DNA of 64,000 nucleotides from Callorhinus ursinus (lineage: Eukaryota; Chordata; Mammalia; Carnivora; Otariidae). The stretch covers positions 1,174,600 through 1,238,599 of the forward strand of contig NW_020312867.1 in assembly GCF_003265705.1 (NCBI RefSeq), read 5' to 3'. Position 1 is the first letter of the stretch. Each line of letters opens with the position of its first letter. The notes under the pieces were generated by a model. It made no database searches. It worked only from the letters and a program-made list of their open reading frames with translations, and had not been told where the DNA came from. Of this stretch, positions 34,201 to 46,200 are shown one piece after another. The position numbers and the translations under genes are program-made.

Positions 34201-37200
34201 TTGCGTTCTCCAACAAGTAATGGTGCTCTAAAACTATGTCCCCCACCACCACCACTGCTGTGCTTACAGTGACGGAAGGCCAACATCCTCTAGTCTAAAT
34301 ACTTCCCCAGGAATGCTGACAAAACCTACTCCTTTACAACATCTTCATCACAATATTTGCAGAATAGCAAGGGCTGGAATGGCCTGGACTGTGGGGGAAA
34401 AAAAAATGGACTTTAGGAAACACTGTAAGTTAAAAATTTTGCTGGATTAATCCAATTTAGCCATTACTGCATTTCAATACGAACTTTGATCCACATAAAT
34501 CCATTCCCTCCATTCTAAATGAACTACAGAGTTGGAAAACACACTATAAATACTTTTTGAAAGGTAGAACTAGCCGGCCAGTGTTGTGGTCACATTTATC
34601 CCATGAAAGTTACTGTAACCAACCCTAATCACTAATAATCACCCTCAATAAATGCTGACACCCTCAATGCTTTCGGGACAGATCAACTCATCACTGCATA
34701 TAGAGAAACTACTGGGAGTCCAAGATTTCAAAATCTCCCCAAGCCCAGAGAATACGTATCCCCAGAGCACAGAACGAAGTAGGGACTTAATAAGTACCTG
34801 CTAAATGTATGGAGTGGCTGAATCACAGCCTGTAACAAATACAGAAAAATAAACAAAGGGAAGGAAAATCTAGCTCCTCTACTGCTCAGGAATCACATTT
34901 TACAGTCATTTGGGCTTTTCTTTTTAAATCTGAAATCCCTCGCCTGCCCGTGGCTTAGCGGCACATCTTTGGTATAAAGATGCTGACGTCCTAATGGCGC
35001 ATTAAGCACAATGAAAACTGAACACAGGTGAATAAAGGCAACACGGGTCTGGATCCCAGTAAACAGCAGAGATCCGATGCACAGCCGGGAAACTGGGAGA
35101 GGTGAGCAAGGAAAGGCACACCGGCTCTGTGAGGCTGACCTGGGACACCACACCAGAGTTAAGACAGCAGTCAAGGCCCCTCGCCCCCACCTCAGCCATC
35201 CCGGAAACCACATGCAGGAAGCCTGACTCGGGGTCTGCTCTGACATGCATGCCCTGGCCGGTTGCTGGCCTCTGGGAGTCTCAGCTGCGGGAGAGCTGGA
35301 GATGGAGGCTGAGCACAGCAAGCATGTGAGTGAGGCTCTAGCTGAGAGCCAGAGCAAGAACAGGCCTCCTGCCAAGCCAAAGACGCATCTTAAGTCAGTG
35401 GCAAGCAGCCACACCACGCCCAGCACCAAACTGGATTTTTCCATGGGACTGTTTCTTTCTAAAAGTATAGGTTTTAAATGAATCATGGAACACTACATCA
35501 AAAACTAATGATGTAAGTTATGGTGACTAACATAATAAAATTAAAAAAAAAAAAAAAGAACCCATCTCCTCAAAACGGTGAGGATGAACATGTATCTTTC
35601 ACTATTAAAGGCATAGCCACCTACAGAAAAAAATAAATAAATAAATAAAAATAAACGTATAGGTTTTAGAATTTAAAGAAAGTTGATTGAAAAACAAAAA
35701 GCCACCACACTAGATTGGTTAATCCTGGCCTAGAAGTGTCACAAGGCAATGAACAAGTCCTTTGTCTTAGAACTCCAGAGCAGACAGATTCGGGAACAAT
35801 GCACACACTTTTATTAACACTTTCTTCCAGTTCTAAAGCCAGGCGAGCCAACTCATGAGTACAGGTGTGCAGCGCCCAGTGTGAGGGTGTGCATCACCAG
35901 GGCCCTAACTCAGCCCTGCCACCTGCCTTTACGCCACATCAACACTTACAAACAGTCCACTGGTGTGGAAACAAAAAGGAGAGACAGAGAACACCAAAGA
36001 GCTTATTCAATTAGTTTTAGTCATAAAAGGCTGATCTTAAATCAACCCATGGATATTTTATTAAGCACGTCTGCTAGTTGCTGTAAAAAATCCATCAACT
36101 ATCCTGAAGCATGATCCCTGTCCTTAGGGGACATGAAGATGGAAAGAAAGTGAAACATCAACCACAATGTATTAAAAAAATAGCAGACAAAAGTAGAAAG
36201 GAGTGTGTGACTAACTGCAAATACCCATCGAAAGAGAATGTTCAGATTCCAAGATGGCACCACACGGCAGGTGCGTGAATGTTCTACTCTACAAGCACAG
36301 TTCCCCGTCCCAGGGAGGCCAGAGGTCTACAGGGTAAAAGCCATCAGGTCAGCACGAAGTCAGTGCCATCTCTGCCCTGCCCCTGTCCCCGTGGACGGCA
36401 CTCACTGCACTGCCTTCCCAAGTGTGGTCACATCTCTGATGTCAGCCTTCTCCAGACACTCCTCCCACCCACAGACTAAATGACCGTACAGGACCCTCCT
36501 CCCAAGGTCCTGGTACCTCTGGCTTGCTGTCCACCACATCCACCTCGAGGGTGACTTCTGCTTGGAGGATTTTCTGCTTTGCCTGCTCCACCGCCGAGCT
36601 GAGCTTCTGGATGTAGGACTGCAGCTCTTCCGGGGAGTCCATGTTCAGTTCCACCAGAGCTTTGTGAAACTGATCCATCTGGCCATCCTCTAGAAGTTCC
36701 TGAAACCCAAGCAGTCGCAATTCATCTTCAAAGATGACAGTGCAGTCATATACAGGAAGGAAAGAGAAGCAGCTTGGAAGCCAAACAGAAAAACTACAGC
36801 AGGAGGGGGCTCCCAGAACTCCCCTAGCCTGCCCCGCCACAAAATCTCACCTCCCACTCGTGGTTCACACGCCGCCCTCCTCCCCAGCTGTCTCTAGGCT
36901 AAATCGTATCCCGGTCTCAGCACCACCTGAGGAGGCAAAACTAATCTATGGTGCCAGGTGTCAGAAACGTCGTCACCTTTTGAGTGGGGAAGACGGGGGA
37001 AGGTTACTGGCTAAGAGGGGACACGCGGGAGACTTCTGAGATGCTGGGAGCGCTCTGGATGGCAGATACATGGGGTGTTACATGTTGTGAAAATCCATCG
37101 AGCTACACACTTGAGATCTGTGCACTTTGTAGCACGTGTGTTACACTTCAATTAAAAAGTTATAAAACAAAGGAGATGATAAGGCCAAAGTGAATGAGGG

Positions 37201-40200
37201 AAGCCAAAGTCCACAGCTCCGTCAGAGACACCTGATGCTCTGTGCGCGGTACAGGTCCTCTGTGCTGAGGAGCTCCACACTGAGCACTCTCAACTCCTTC
37301 TTGAGCCCAAGAGGGACTCAGACAGGCACTGCATTTCCTGGCCGAGGAAGACGTAGGAAGAGACCTTTCTGGGACTGCCTTGCGCAAAGGCCAGAGCCCC
37401 CTGCCGGGATGCGCACGTACCTGCACGTAGAGCAGTCTGTCCAGACGCTCCTGGTCCAGCTGCAGCTTCTCCTCCCGCCGGCGGGCATTGAGCTCCTGCA
37501 GGCGCCGCAGCTGCTGCTGCCGCCGTTCCTGCTTCTCCTCCGAGCCCAGAGTGCTGCCGAGGAGCTTGCTGGAAAACGGGAGCTGCATCTTGTGGACGTT
37601 GTTTTCGTAATAATCAGGGCACCGCCATTTCTGCAGTTCTTCAGAGAAATAATTTTGGAAGTTATGAAATGGAAAACACTATTCGCACAGAAAATTAGAA
37701 AGTCAATACCAGGGTTCCAGATCCAGGTAAGATGGAGAAAGCACGATCCACCCAATCTCTGACTCCACCCAGTCGACAAAATGCAGCTGTACCACCTGGA
37801 CATAATGCCCACAGATCTGGTCTCAAAGAACTGCTAAGTAAAGTTCGCCTGACAGACATGATAGCAGAAGGAAACTCGGAATATCAGGAAAGAAGGAAGA
37901 GAAAAGAAAAGATGAAAATCTCGTTCAATGTGATAGACTAACCGCCTGAGTTCTTTAAAATGTTTGACAATTCCAAGTAAAACCATCACAATGTCTGTTG
38001 GGTTTCCAACATATGTACATATGGTACATAAGACAACCCAGCATAAAGGAGAAAGGATGAAGGAGCCTCTGGGGTGCTAACATTGCCACATTCCACATGA
38101 AGTAGTAAAAGAGAGATTCTAAAAACAGTGCGAAAAATCTATTGATTATAACCTCAGGGAAACCACTAAAAAAACAACACAGAAAGATATAGTAAAAACA
38201 CAATAAATTAAAATACCAATACTGAAACAAATTTTTTAAGTATTCAAATAACCCAAAAGAAGGCAGGAGAAACAGGAACAAAGAGAATAACAGACAACAA
38301 ATAATAAAATGGTAGAACTAAATCCAACATATGAATAATTAATTTTAAACGGTCTTACCAGACTAGTTAAAACACAGAGGCTGACACAGTGGATAAAAAA
38401 TAAATGAATAAACAACTATTAAGAAACTCACTTTGAATATAATAAGTAGATTAAAAGGAGGAAAAACTATTCCATGCAAGCACTCAGCAAAAGAAAATAG
38501 GAGTGGCTGTATTAATGTCCAAGTAGACATCAAAGCCAAGAAAATTACAAGGGATAAAAAGAGATACTGTATAATGATAAAAAGTCAACTCGTCAAGATA
38601 ACCTAAGAATTCTAGGTTATCTAACAAAAGTGCTTTAGATACTTTAAAGCAAAAACCGACAGCTACGAAAGGAGGAATAAAAATTTACCATTATCATATA
38701 TACACAATGGAATATTATGCAGCCATCAAAAGGAATGAGAGCTTGCCATTTGCAACGACGTGGATGGAACTGGAGGGTGTTATGCTGAGTGAAATAAGTC
38801 GATCAGAGAAAGCCATGTATCTTATGACCTCACTGATATGAGGAATTCTTAATCTCAGGAAAGAAACTGAGGGTTGCTGGAGTGGTTTGGGGTGGGAGGG
38901 ATGGGGTGGCNNNNNNNNNNNNNNNNNNNNNNNNNNNNNNNNNNNNNNNNNNNNNNNNNNNNNNNNNNNNNNNNNNNNNNNNNNNNNNNNNNNNNNNNNN
39001 NNNNNNNNNNNNNNNNNNNNNNNNNNNNNNNNNNNNNNNNNNNNNNNNNNNNNNNNNNNNNNNNNNNNNNNNNNNNNNNNNNNNNNNNNNNNNNNNNNNN
39101 NNNNNNNNNNNNNNNNNNNNNNNNNNNNNNNNNNNNNNNNNNNNNNNNNNNNNNNNNNNNNNNNNNNNNNNNNNNNNNNNNNNNNNNNNNNNNNNNNNNN
39201 NNNNNNNNNNNNNNNNNNNNNNNNNNNNNNNNNNNNNNNNNNNNNNNNNNNNNNNNNNNNNNNNNNNNNNNNNNNNNNNNNNNNNNNNNNNNNNNNNNNN
39301 NNNNNNNNNNTTAGCCTGGTGATGGGTATTAAGGAGGGCACGTTCTGTGTGGAGCACTGGGTGTTATGCACAAACAATGAATCATGGAACACTACATCAA
39401 GAACTAATGATGTAATGTATGGTGATTAACATAACAATAAAAAATTTAAAAAAAATTTACCATTATCCCTTAAGATTTCAAAACTCTTAATAATCAACAG
39501 AGCTAGAGCATGGAAAAGGAACAGGGACATAGAAGAACTGACCACCACCATCAACCAGTGAACCTAAACAACACACAGAATACTCCACCCAACAGCAGAG
39601 TCCATGTTCTTTTCAAGTATAAATGGAACATACGCCAAAGCAGATCATGCCCGGGTCATAAAACAAACCTTCACAAGCTCCAATGATATCACACAAAGTT
39701 TTCTGACATAACGAAATTAAACTAGAAATAAGTCATAGAAATACAATAGAAGTATCTCCAAGTACTTGGCTATAAAAGAACACCTTTCTAGGGGTGCCTG
39801 GGTGGCTCAGTCGGTTGAGCCTTCGGCTCAAGTCATGATCCCAGGGACGATCCTGGGATCGAGCCCCATGTGGGGCTCCCTGCTTGGCTGGGAGCCTGCT
39901 TCTCCTTCTCCCTTTATTTTTTTTTTTAAGATTTTATTTATTTATTTGACAGAGAGAAAGTGTGAGAGAGGGAACACAAGCAGGGGGAGTGGGAGAGGGA
40001 GAAGCAGGCTTCCCGCTGAGCAGGGAGCCCAATGCGGGGCTCAATCCCAGGACCCTGGGATCATGACCCGAGCCGAAGGCAGACGCTTAGCCGACTGAGC
40101 CACCCAGGCGCCCCTCTCCCTCTCCTTCTGCCTCTCCCCCGACTTGTGCATGCTCTTTCTCTCTCTCAAAGAAATGGATGAAATCTTTAAAAAAAATAAA

Positions 40201-43200
40201 ACACCTTTTTTTTTTTTTAAGGTTTTATTTATTCGTCAGAGAGAGAGCGAGCGAGCACAAGCAGGGGGTATCTGCAGGCAGAGGGAGAAGCAGACTCCCC
40301 GCTGAGCAGGGAGCCCGATGCGAGGCTCGATCCCAGGACTCTGGGATCATGACCTGGGCCAAAGGCAGACGCTTAACTGACTGAGCCACCCAGGCGCCCC
40401 AACACCTTTCTTTTTTTAACTTTCAGCTTTCTACATCAACTATTCATTAAAATATAAAGTTAGATTTAACCCTTAAAACCTGAAGGTTTTATTTTTTAAT
40501 TAAGTTTTTAATTCCAGTATAGTTAACATATAGCGTTAGTTTCAGGCATACATTATATTATAGCAATTCAACAATTCCATACATCATCCAGTGCTCATCA
40601 CAAGTGTGCTCCTTAATCCCCATCACCTATTTCACCCATCCCCCCACCTTCCTGCCCTCTGGTAACCATCCATTTGTTCTTGATGGTTAAGAGTCTGTTT
40701 CTTGGTTTGCCTCGCTCTTTTCTTCCCCCTTTGTTCATTTGTTTCTTAAATTCTACATGAGTGAAATCATATGATTTGTCTTTCTCTGACTTATTTCCGT
40801 TGGCATAATACTCTAGCTCAATGCATGTCATTGCAGATGACAAGATTTCATTCATTTTTATGGCCGATAACACTCCTTTGTGTATATATATACACATCAC
40901 ATCTTCTTTACCCATTCATCTATCAATGGACACTTGGGCTGCTTCCATAATTCAGCTATTGTGAATAATGCTGCTATAAACATAGAGTACATATATCCCT
41001 TTGAATTAGTGTTTTTGTATTCTTGGGGTAAATATCCTATAGTGTGATTACTGAATCATTGGTGGCTCTATTTTAAACTTTTTTTTTAAGATTTTATTTA
41101 TTTATTTGACAGAGAGAGACACAGTGAGAGAGGGAACACAAGCAGGGGGAGTGAGAGAGGGAGAAGCAGGCCTCCCTCGGAGCAGGGAGCCCGATGCGGG
41201 GCTCGATACCAGGACCCTGGGACCATGAACTGAGCTGAAGGCAGACTCTCAAAGACTGAGCCACCCAGATGCCCCTATTTTTAACTTTTTAAGGAACCCC
41301 CATACTGTTTTCCAGAGTGGTTGCACCAGTTTGCATTCCCACCAACAGTATAATAGGGTTCCTTTTTCTCTACAACCTGGCCAACACCTGTTTCCTATGT
41401 TTTTGATTTTAGCCATTCTGAGAGGTGTGAGATGGTATCTCCTTGTAGTTTTGATTTGCATTTCCTTGATGGTGAGTAATGTTGAGCATCTTTTCACGTG
41501 TCTCTTGACCATCTGTATGTCTTCTTTGGAGAAATGCTTGTTCATGCCTTCTGCCCATTTTTAATTGGATTATTTGTTTTTTTGGTGTTGAGTTGTATCA
41601 GTTCTTTATATATTTTGGATACTAACCCTTCATTGGATGTGTCATTTGCAAGTATCTTCTCCCATTCCATAGGCTGTCTTTTAGTTTTGTTGACTGTTTC
41701 CTTCACTGTACAGAAGCTTTTTATTTTGATGTAGTCCCAATAAAACAACACATTTCTAAATAATCAATGGTTCATAAAAAGACATCTTGAGGGAAATTAG
41801 AAAATATCTGAACTCAATAAAAATGAAGATATATCAAAATCTATAGGGTAGATAAAGTAATGTTGAAGAGGAAATTTGCAGCATTAAATGCTTAAAAAGA
41901 AGAATGGTCTTGGGGCGCCTGGGTGGCTCAGTAGTTAAGCATCTGCCTTCGGCTCAGGTCATGATCCCGGGGTCCTGGGATTGAGCCCTGCATCAGGCTC
42001 CCTGCTCAGCGGGAAGCCTGCTTCTCCCTCTCCCCCACTTGTGTTCCCTCTCTCGCTGTGTCTCTCTCTGTCAAATAAATAAATAAAATCTTAAAAAAAA
42101 AAGGTCTCATAATAATCTGAACTTCTACCTTAAGAATGTAGAAAAAAGAGAACTAAACCTAAAGCAAGTAGAACGAAGGAAATAATAAAAAGACATCAAT
42201 GAGATTACCTAAATAGTCCTACATCTATTAAATTGAATCCATAGTTAAGTCTTCAGAAAAAGAAATCCCCAGGCTCAAATGGTTCCACTGGAGAATTCTA
42301 TCAAACATTTAAAGAAAAAAAGTATCAACTATCTACACAATCTTTCAGAAAGTAGAAAAAGGTGGGGGGGGCGCCTGGGTGGCGCAGTCAGTCAAGCATC
42401 CGACTCTTGGTTTCGGCTCAGGTCATGATCTCAGGGTAGTGAGATCAAGCACCACATCAGGCTCAAGAGGTGAGCACAGAGCCTCCTTAAGATTCTCTCT
42501 CTCTCTCTCTCCTTCTGCCCCTCCCCCACCAAATTAATTAAAAAAAGAAAAAGGAGGAACACTTTCCAACTAATTTAACAAGACCAGCATCACCATGATA
42601 CCAAGACCAGACAAATATAAGAAAACTATAGATCAACATCCCACATGAATATAGACATAAAACCCCATAAAATATTACCAACTCAAATAAAGCAACATAT
42701 AAAAAGATTAATATACCTGAACAAGTGTGGTCTATCACCCCACCCAATCAAGGCTAGTTCAATATCCAAAACCCATTGTTATAATCTCCCATATGAATAG
42801 TCCAAAGCAGAAACACCATAGGATCATATCAATTGGTGGAGGAAATGCATTTCACAAAATTCAAAATCCATTCATGATAAAAATGATCAGTAAAACTAGG
42901 AACAGAAGGGAATTTCCTCAGCCTGATAAAGGACATCTGCAAAAAACTTCACACTGACATCATATACTTAACAGTGAAAAACTACATTCCCCCACTACCC
43001 CAAAAAGAGGAACTGGGCACAAGACAAGGATGCCCACTATTACCACTCCTATTCAACACTGTACTGGAAGTCTCAACCAGTAAAATAAAGCAAGACAAAG
43101 AAAAAAAAGGCAAACAGATTGGAAAAGAAGAAATAAAACTGTCCCTATTCATAGATGACATGTCTACACAGAAATTCCCAAGGAATCTACAAAAAACTAA

Positions 43201-46200
43201 ACTAAATTTAGCAAGGTCCAGTGTATGAGGTCAACGCATAAAAATTAACTGCATTTCTATAAATTAACAATGAGCAAGTGAAAACTGAGATGAAACAAGC
43301 AAAGACAGACTTAGGCACAAATCTAACAGAACATGTGCAGGATCGATATGTTGAAAACTACAAAATGCTGAAGAAAGAAATCAATAAAGGACCTACGTAA
43401 ATGGAAAGACCTACTACGTGCACGGATTAGAACATTCCATGTAGTACAAAATGTCACATCTCTCCAGTCTAGATTTACTATTACAGCTTGATTTAGTATT
43501 GTATTTGGATTTTTATTTCAAATGTTGTTGTTTCAGGGACACCTGGGGGGCTCAGTCGGTTGAGCATCTGCCTTCAGCTCAGGTCATGATCCCGGGGTTC
43601 TGGGTTTAGTCCTGCATCAGGCTCCCTGCTCAGCAAGGTGCCTGCCATCCCCCTGCCTATACTCTTGCTCTCTCTCTCCATCTCTCTTTCATTCTCTCTC
43701 TCTGGCAAATAAATAAATAAAATCTTTAAAAAAAAATGTTGTTGTTTCATATCCAATCTAATCCACAGATTTCATATACTTTCAATCAAAATCCCAACAG
43801 AACATTTTTGTAGATATGAACAAGCTAATCCTAACATCTATATGGAAAGGAAGAGGGGATACTGAAAAGCGAAAGAGTCATCCCGGGAACAACTTGAGGA
43901 ACAGCCCCAGGTCCAACATCTCCCAGCCACAGGCAAACGCCCTCTTCTTTACCGCCCACATAATCGTCAGCAACGTAGCTGTGTTCATGCAGGATCTCCT
44001 CCATGCGGCTGAGAGTGATGGCTGCCAGGTGCCCAGGATACTTCAGCTGCAGGAGGCGCTGGAGGTAGCCAGCTGCTTGGCTTCCTCCCAGATTGATGCG
44101 TTTGCAGTTTTTAGCATCTAACCTACAATCAAGGAATGGAAAACAACACTGACACTTTGGCAACATGGAAGAAAGAACAGGGAACACTTCGTGGGGAGTT
44201 TGGGGGAAGGATAATAATTCAGATGAACAAAGAAGAAATGGACCCGGTGAGGGAAAGGAAAACTTTACAGATGAAGGGACTCTAAAGCTCCCTTGATTCA
44301 GCCTCTTACACTATGCAGGAAGCCCTGGTCCACACCCAGATCCATGGCATCTAACTTCCATCAAGAGTCTCAGAAGGAAACAAGGTTTGATGGGAAGATT
44401 GTGCGCTCTGAATTCAGACCCTTATGTCACTTGTCAGGAATTTCTCAAACTGTGGTCCTTGTAGAATTAGCTGGGGGAAATGTTAAACATGCCAATTCTC
44501 AGGACTCATTTGTTTTGGGGTAGGCCTGGGAATACACATTTTAACAAGCTTCCCAGGTAAGTATAGCACAGGCTGGAGTCTGAGAACCCCTCCCCTAGAC
44601 ACTCCCCTTCTACTGATGCATACACATTAAGTACAGACAAACTGACTTACTGTAATCTCCTAAAAGGACCTGGTCCCTTTTCACATGATGCGAAGGGGAA
44701 GAGAACCAGAATAACCTTTTTCTTAATGTGAAAAATTAAGAGAAGCAGAGCACTAGGATCTTGCTGCATATTGAAATGTTACTGCTATATCACCCCTCAC
44801 CAGCAGATGCCAGTACAGAACAGGACAGGCTCCACTGTGATCATTTTTTTTTTTTTTTTTTTTTAGATTTTATTTATTTGACAGAGAGAGAGAGAGGAAA
44901 ACACAAGCAGGGGGAGCAAGAGAGGGAGAAGCAGGCTTCCCGTGGAGCAGGGAGCCCGATGCAGGGCTTGATCCCAGGACCCCGAGATCATGACCCGAGC
45001 CGAAGGCAGACACTTAACGACTGAGCCACCCAGGCGCCCCTCACTGTGATCATTTCTTAGCTTTCAGGTAAAATACTTTTCTCTCAATATGCTATAAAAA
45101 TAACATAATGTTATTTTTAATTTCCACATATTCTGCTTACATAAAATAGAAAATTCCATACATCAGGAGTGTTTGGTAATGTGTAAAAGAAGTATTATCT
45201 TCATAAATTTTTATAGAAACTTCAAGAGAAATGACCATTTTAGGTCTCAATTAATTCAGTAACATTTATTTTGACTTAAACATTCAGACTCTTCTATAGT
45301 TCACAAAATGCCACCACCATTATCTCATTTCATCCTCAGGGTAACCCTGAAAAAAATCAGTTTTTCCCAATTTTACAAGTTAAGAAGCTATGTGAAGAAG
45401 GCAAATAACCTCATCCTCAGCAGGGCTGCAAACCCAGGCATTCAACTCCGAAGCCAGGGTTCCACTCCTTACTTACATGCCCTCTTTATGCAATAAGAAA
45501 CCTCAGGAGAGCACGATGTTGGCCTAGTCTCTTCTCAGACAATAAAAGTCCAACTATAACATGAAAACACGTTTAGGGGTGCCTGGGTGGCTCAGTCGAT
45601 TAAGCGTCTGCTTTCAGCTCGGGTCATGATCCAAGGGTCCCAGAATCGAGCCCCAAGTCGGGCTCCCTGCTCAGTGGGGAGCCTGCTTCTCCCTCTCCCA
45701 CTCCCCCTGCTTGTGCTCTCTATCAAATAAATAAAATCTTAAAAAAAAAAAAACAGGTTTAAAAATGACAGAAACTACCCTCACCTTTTATCCAAGTTGG
45801 AAATGTACCTATATTATGTGCCAGGCACTGTCCCCGAAAAAAAAAAGGTCTAAACAATCATGATTAATAAAAAGGTGACTCCAGAACACAAAGACCGTTT
45901 AAATTACTCAAATAACTTATTCAAAACATTTTTATGAAGCACCTACTACCTGTTAGCTATCTTGTCATAAATCAAAACAGTAAAGTTCTAGAATTATTGA
46001 TCTGGACCTCAAAGACTATCTACCGCAACTCCTACCAGGAGGTCACAAAGGATGGAAGGTGAATTGACTTAACTGAAGTCACATAGTGAAGTATGTCAGC
46101 GCTAAGCCCAGAGGCCAGTTCATAGTTCAATACTTGTTCTTTCCACTTCACCTTTCAAGTGGGCACCCAATAAATGTTTCCCGAATGCTTCTCAAAACAG

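Larger units (their letters stand above)
28582..36516. other. ACTR5 intron 5 (largest intron)
   Basis: About 7.9 kb. Contains CAN-SINEs (29610-29838, 30977-31182, 33941-34135), MIR pieces (30205-30345, 32605-32815), LTR-like text (31500-32070), L2-like text (33120-33400) and an L1 tail with apparent transduced DNA (35477-35656). No separate gene is supported. Confidence 0.5.
37790..43870 (+). repeat. one ancient L1M element broken by later insertions
   Basis: Discontinuous segments read in order as one old L1 (plus strand): about 37790-38695, 39468-39790, 41747-41912, 42104-42365, 42556-43535 and 43736-43870. Landmarks are 'ggagtggctgtattaatgtcc', 'cagaatactccacccaacagcagagtcc', 'ggaaatttgcagcattaaatgc', then a decayed reverse-transcriptase region at 42974-43228 with FIDDM in place of the usual FADDM. 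The ORF is interrupted and not functional. It fills most of ACTR5 intron 3, antisense to the gene. Confidence 0.75.

Noticed and set aside
34893..35486. 197-codon minus-strand frame in ACTR5 intron 5
   Set aside because: Longer than expected by chance in average-GC DNA, but the translation shows no domain or signal I recognise. It runs into an L1 tail and has no splice link to ACTR5 exons.
38715..39429. Long frames made of X residues
   Set aside because: They are artefacts of reading through the 400-base gap of Ns.
42974..43228. Reverse-transcriptase-like frame (contains FIDDM)
   Set aside because: It is a decayed piece of L1M ORF2 inside ACTR5 intron 3, not a domesticated gene. The frame is broken on both sides by stops and SINE insertions.
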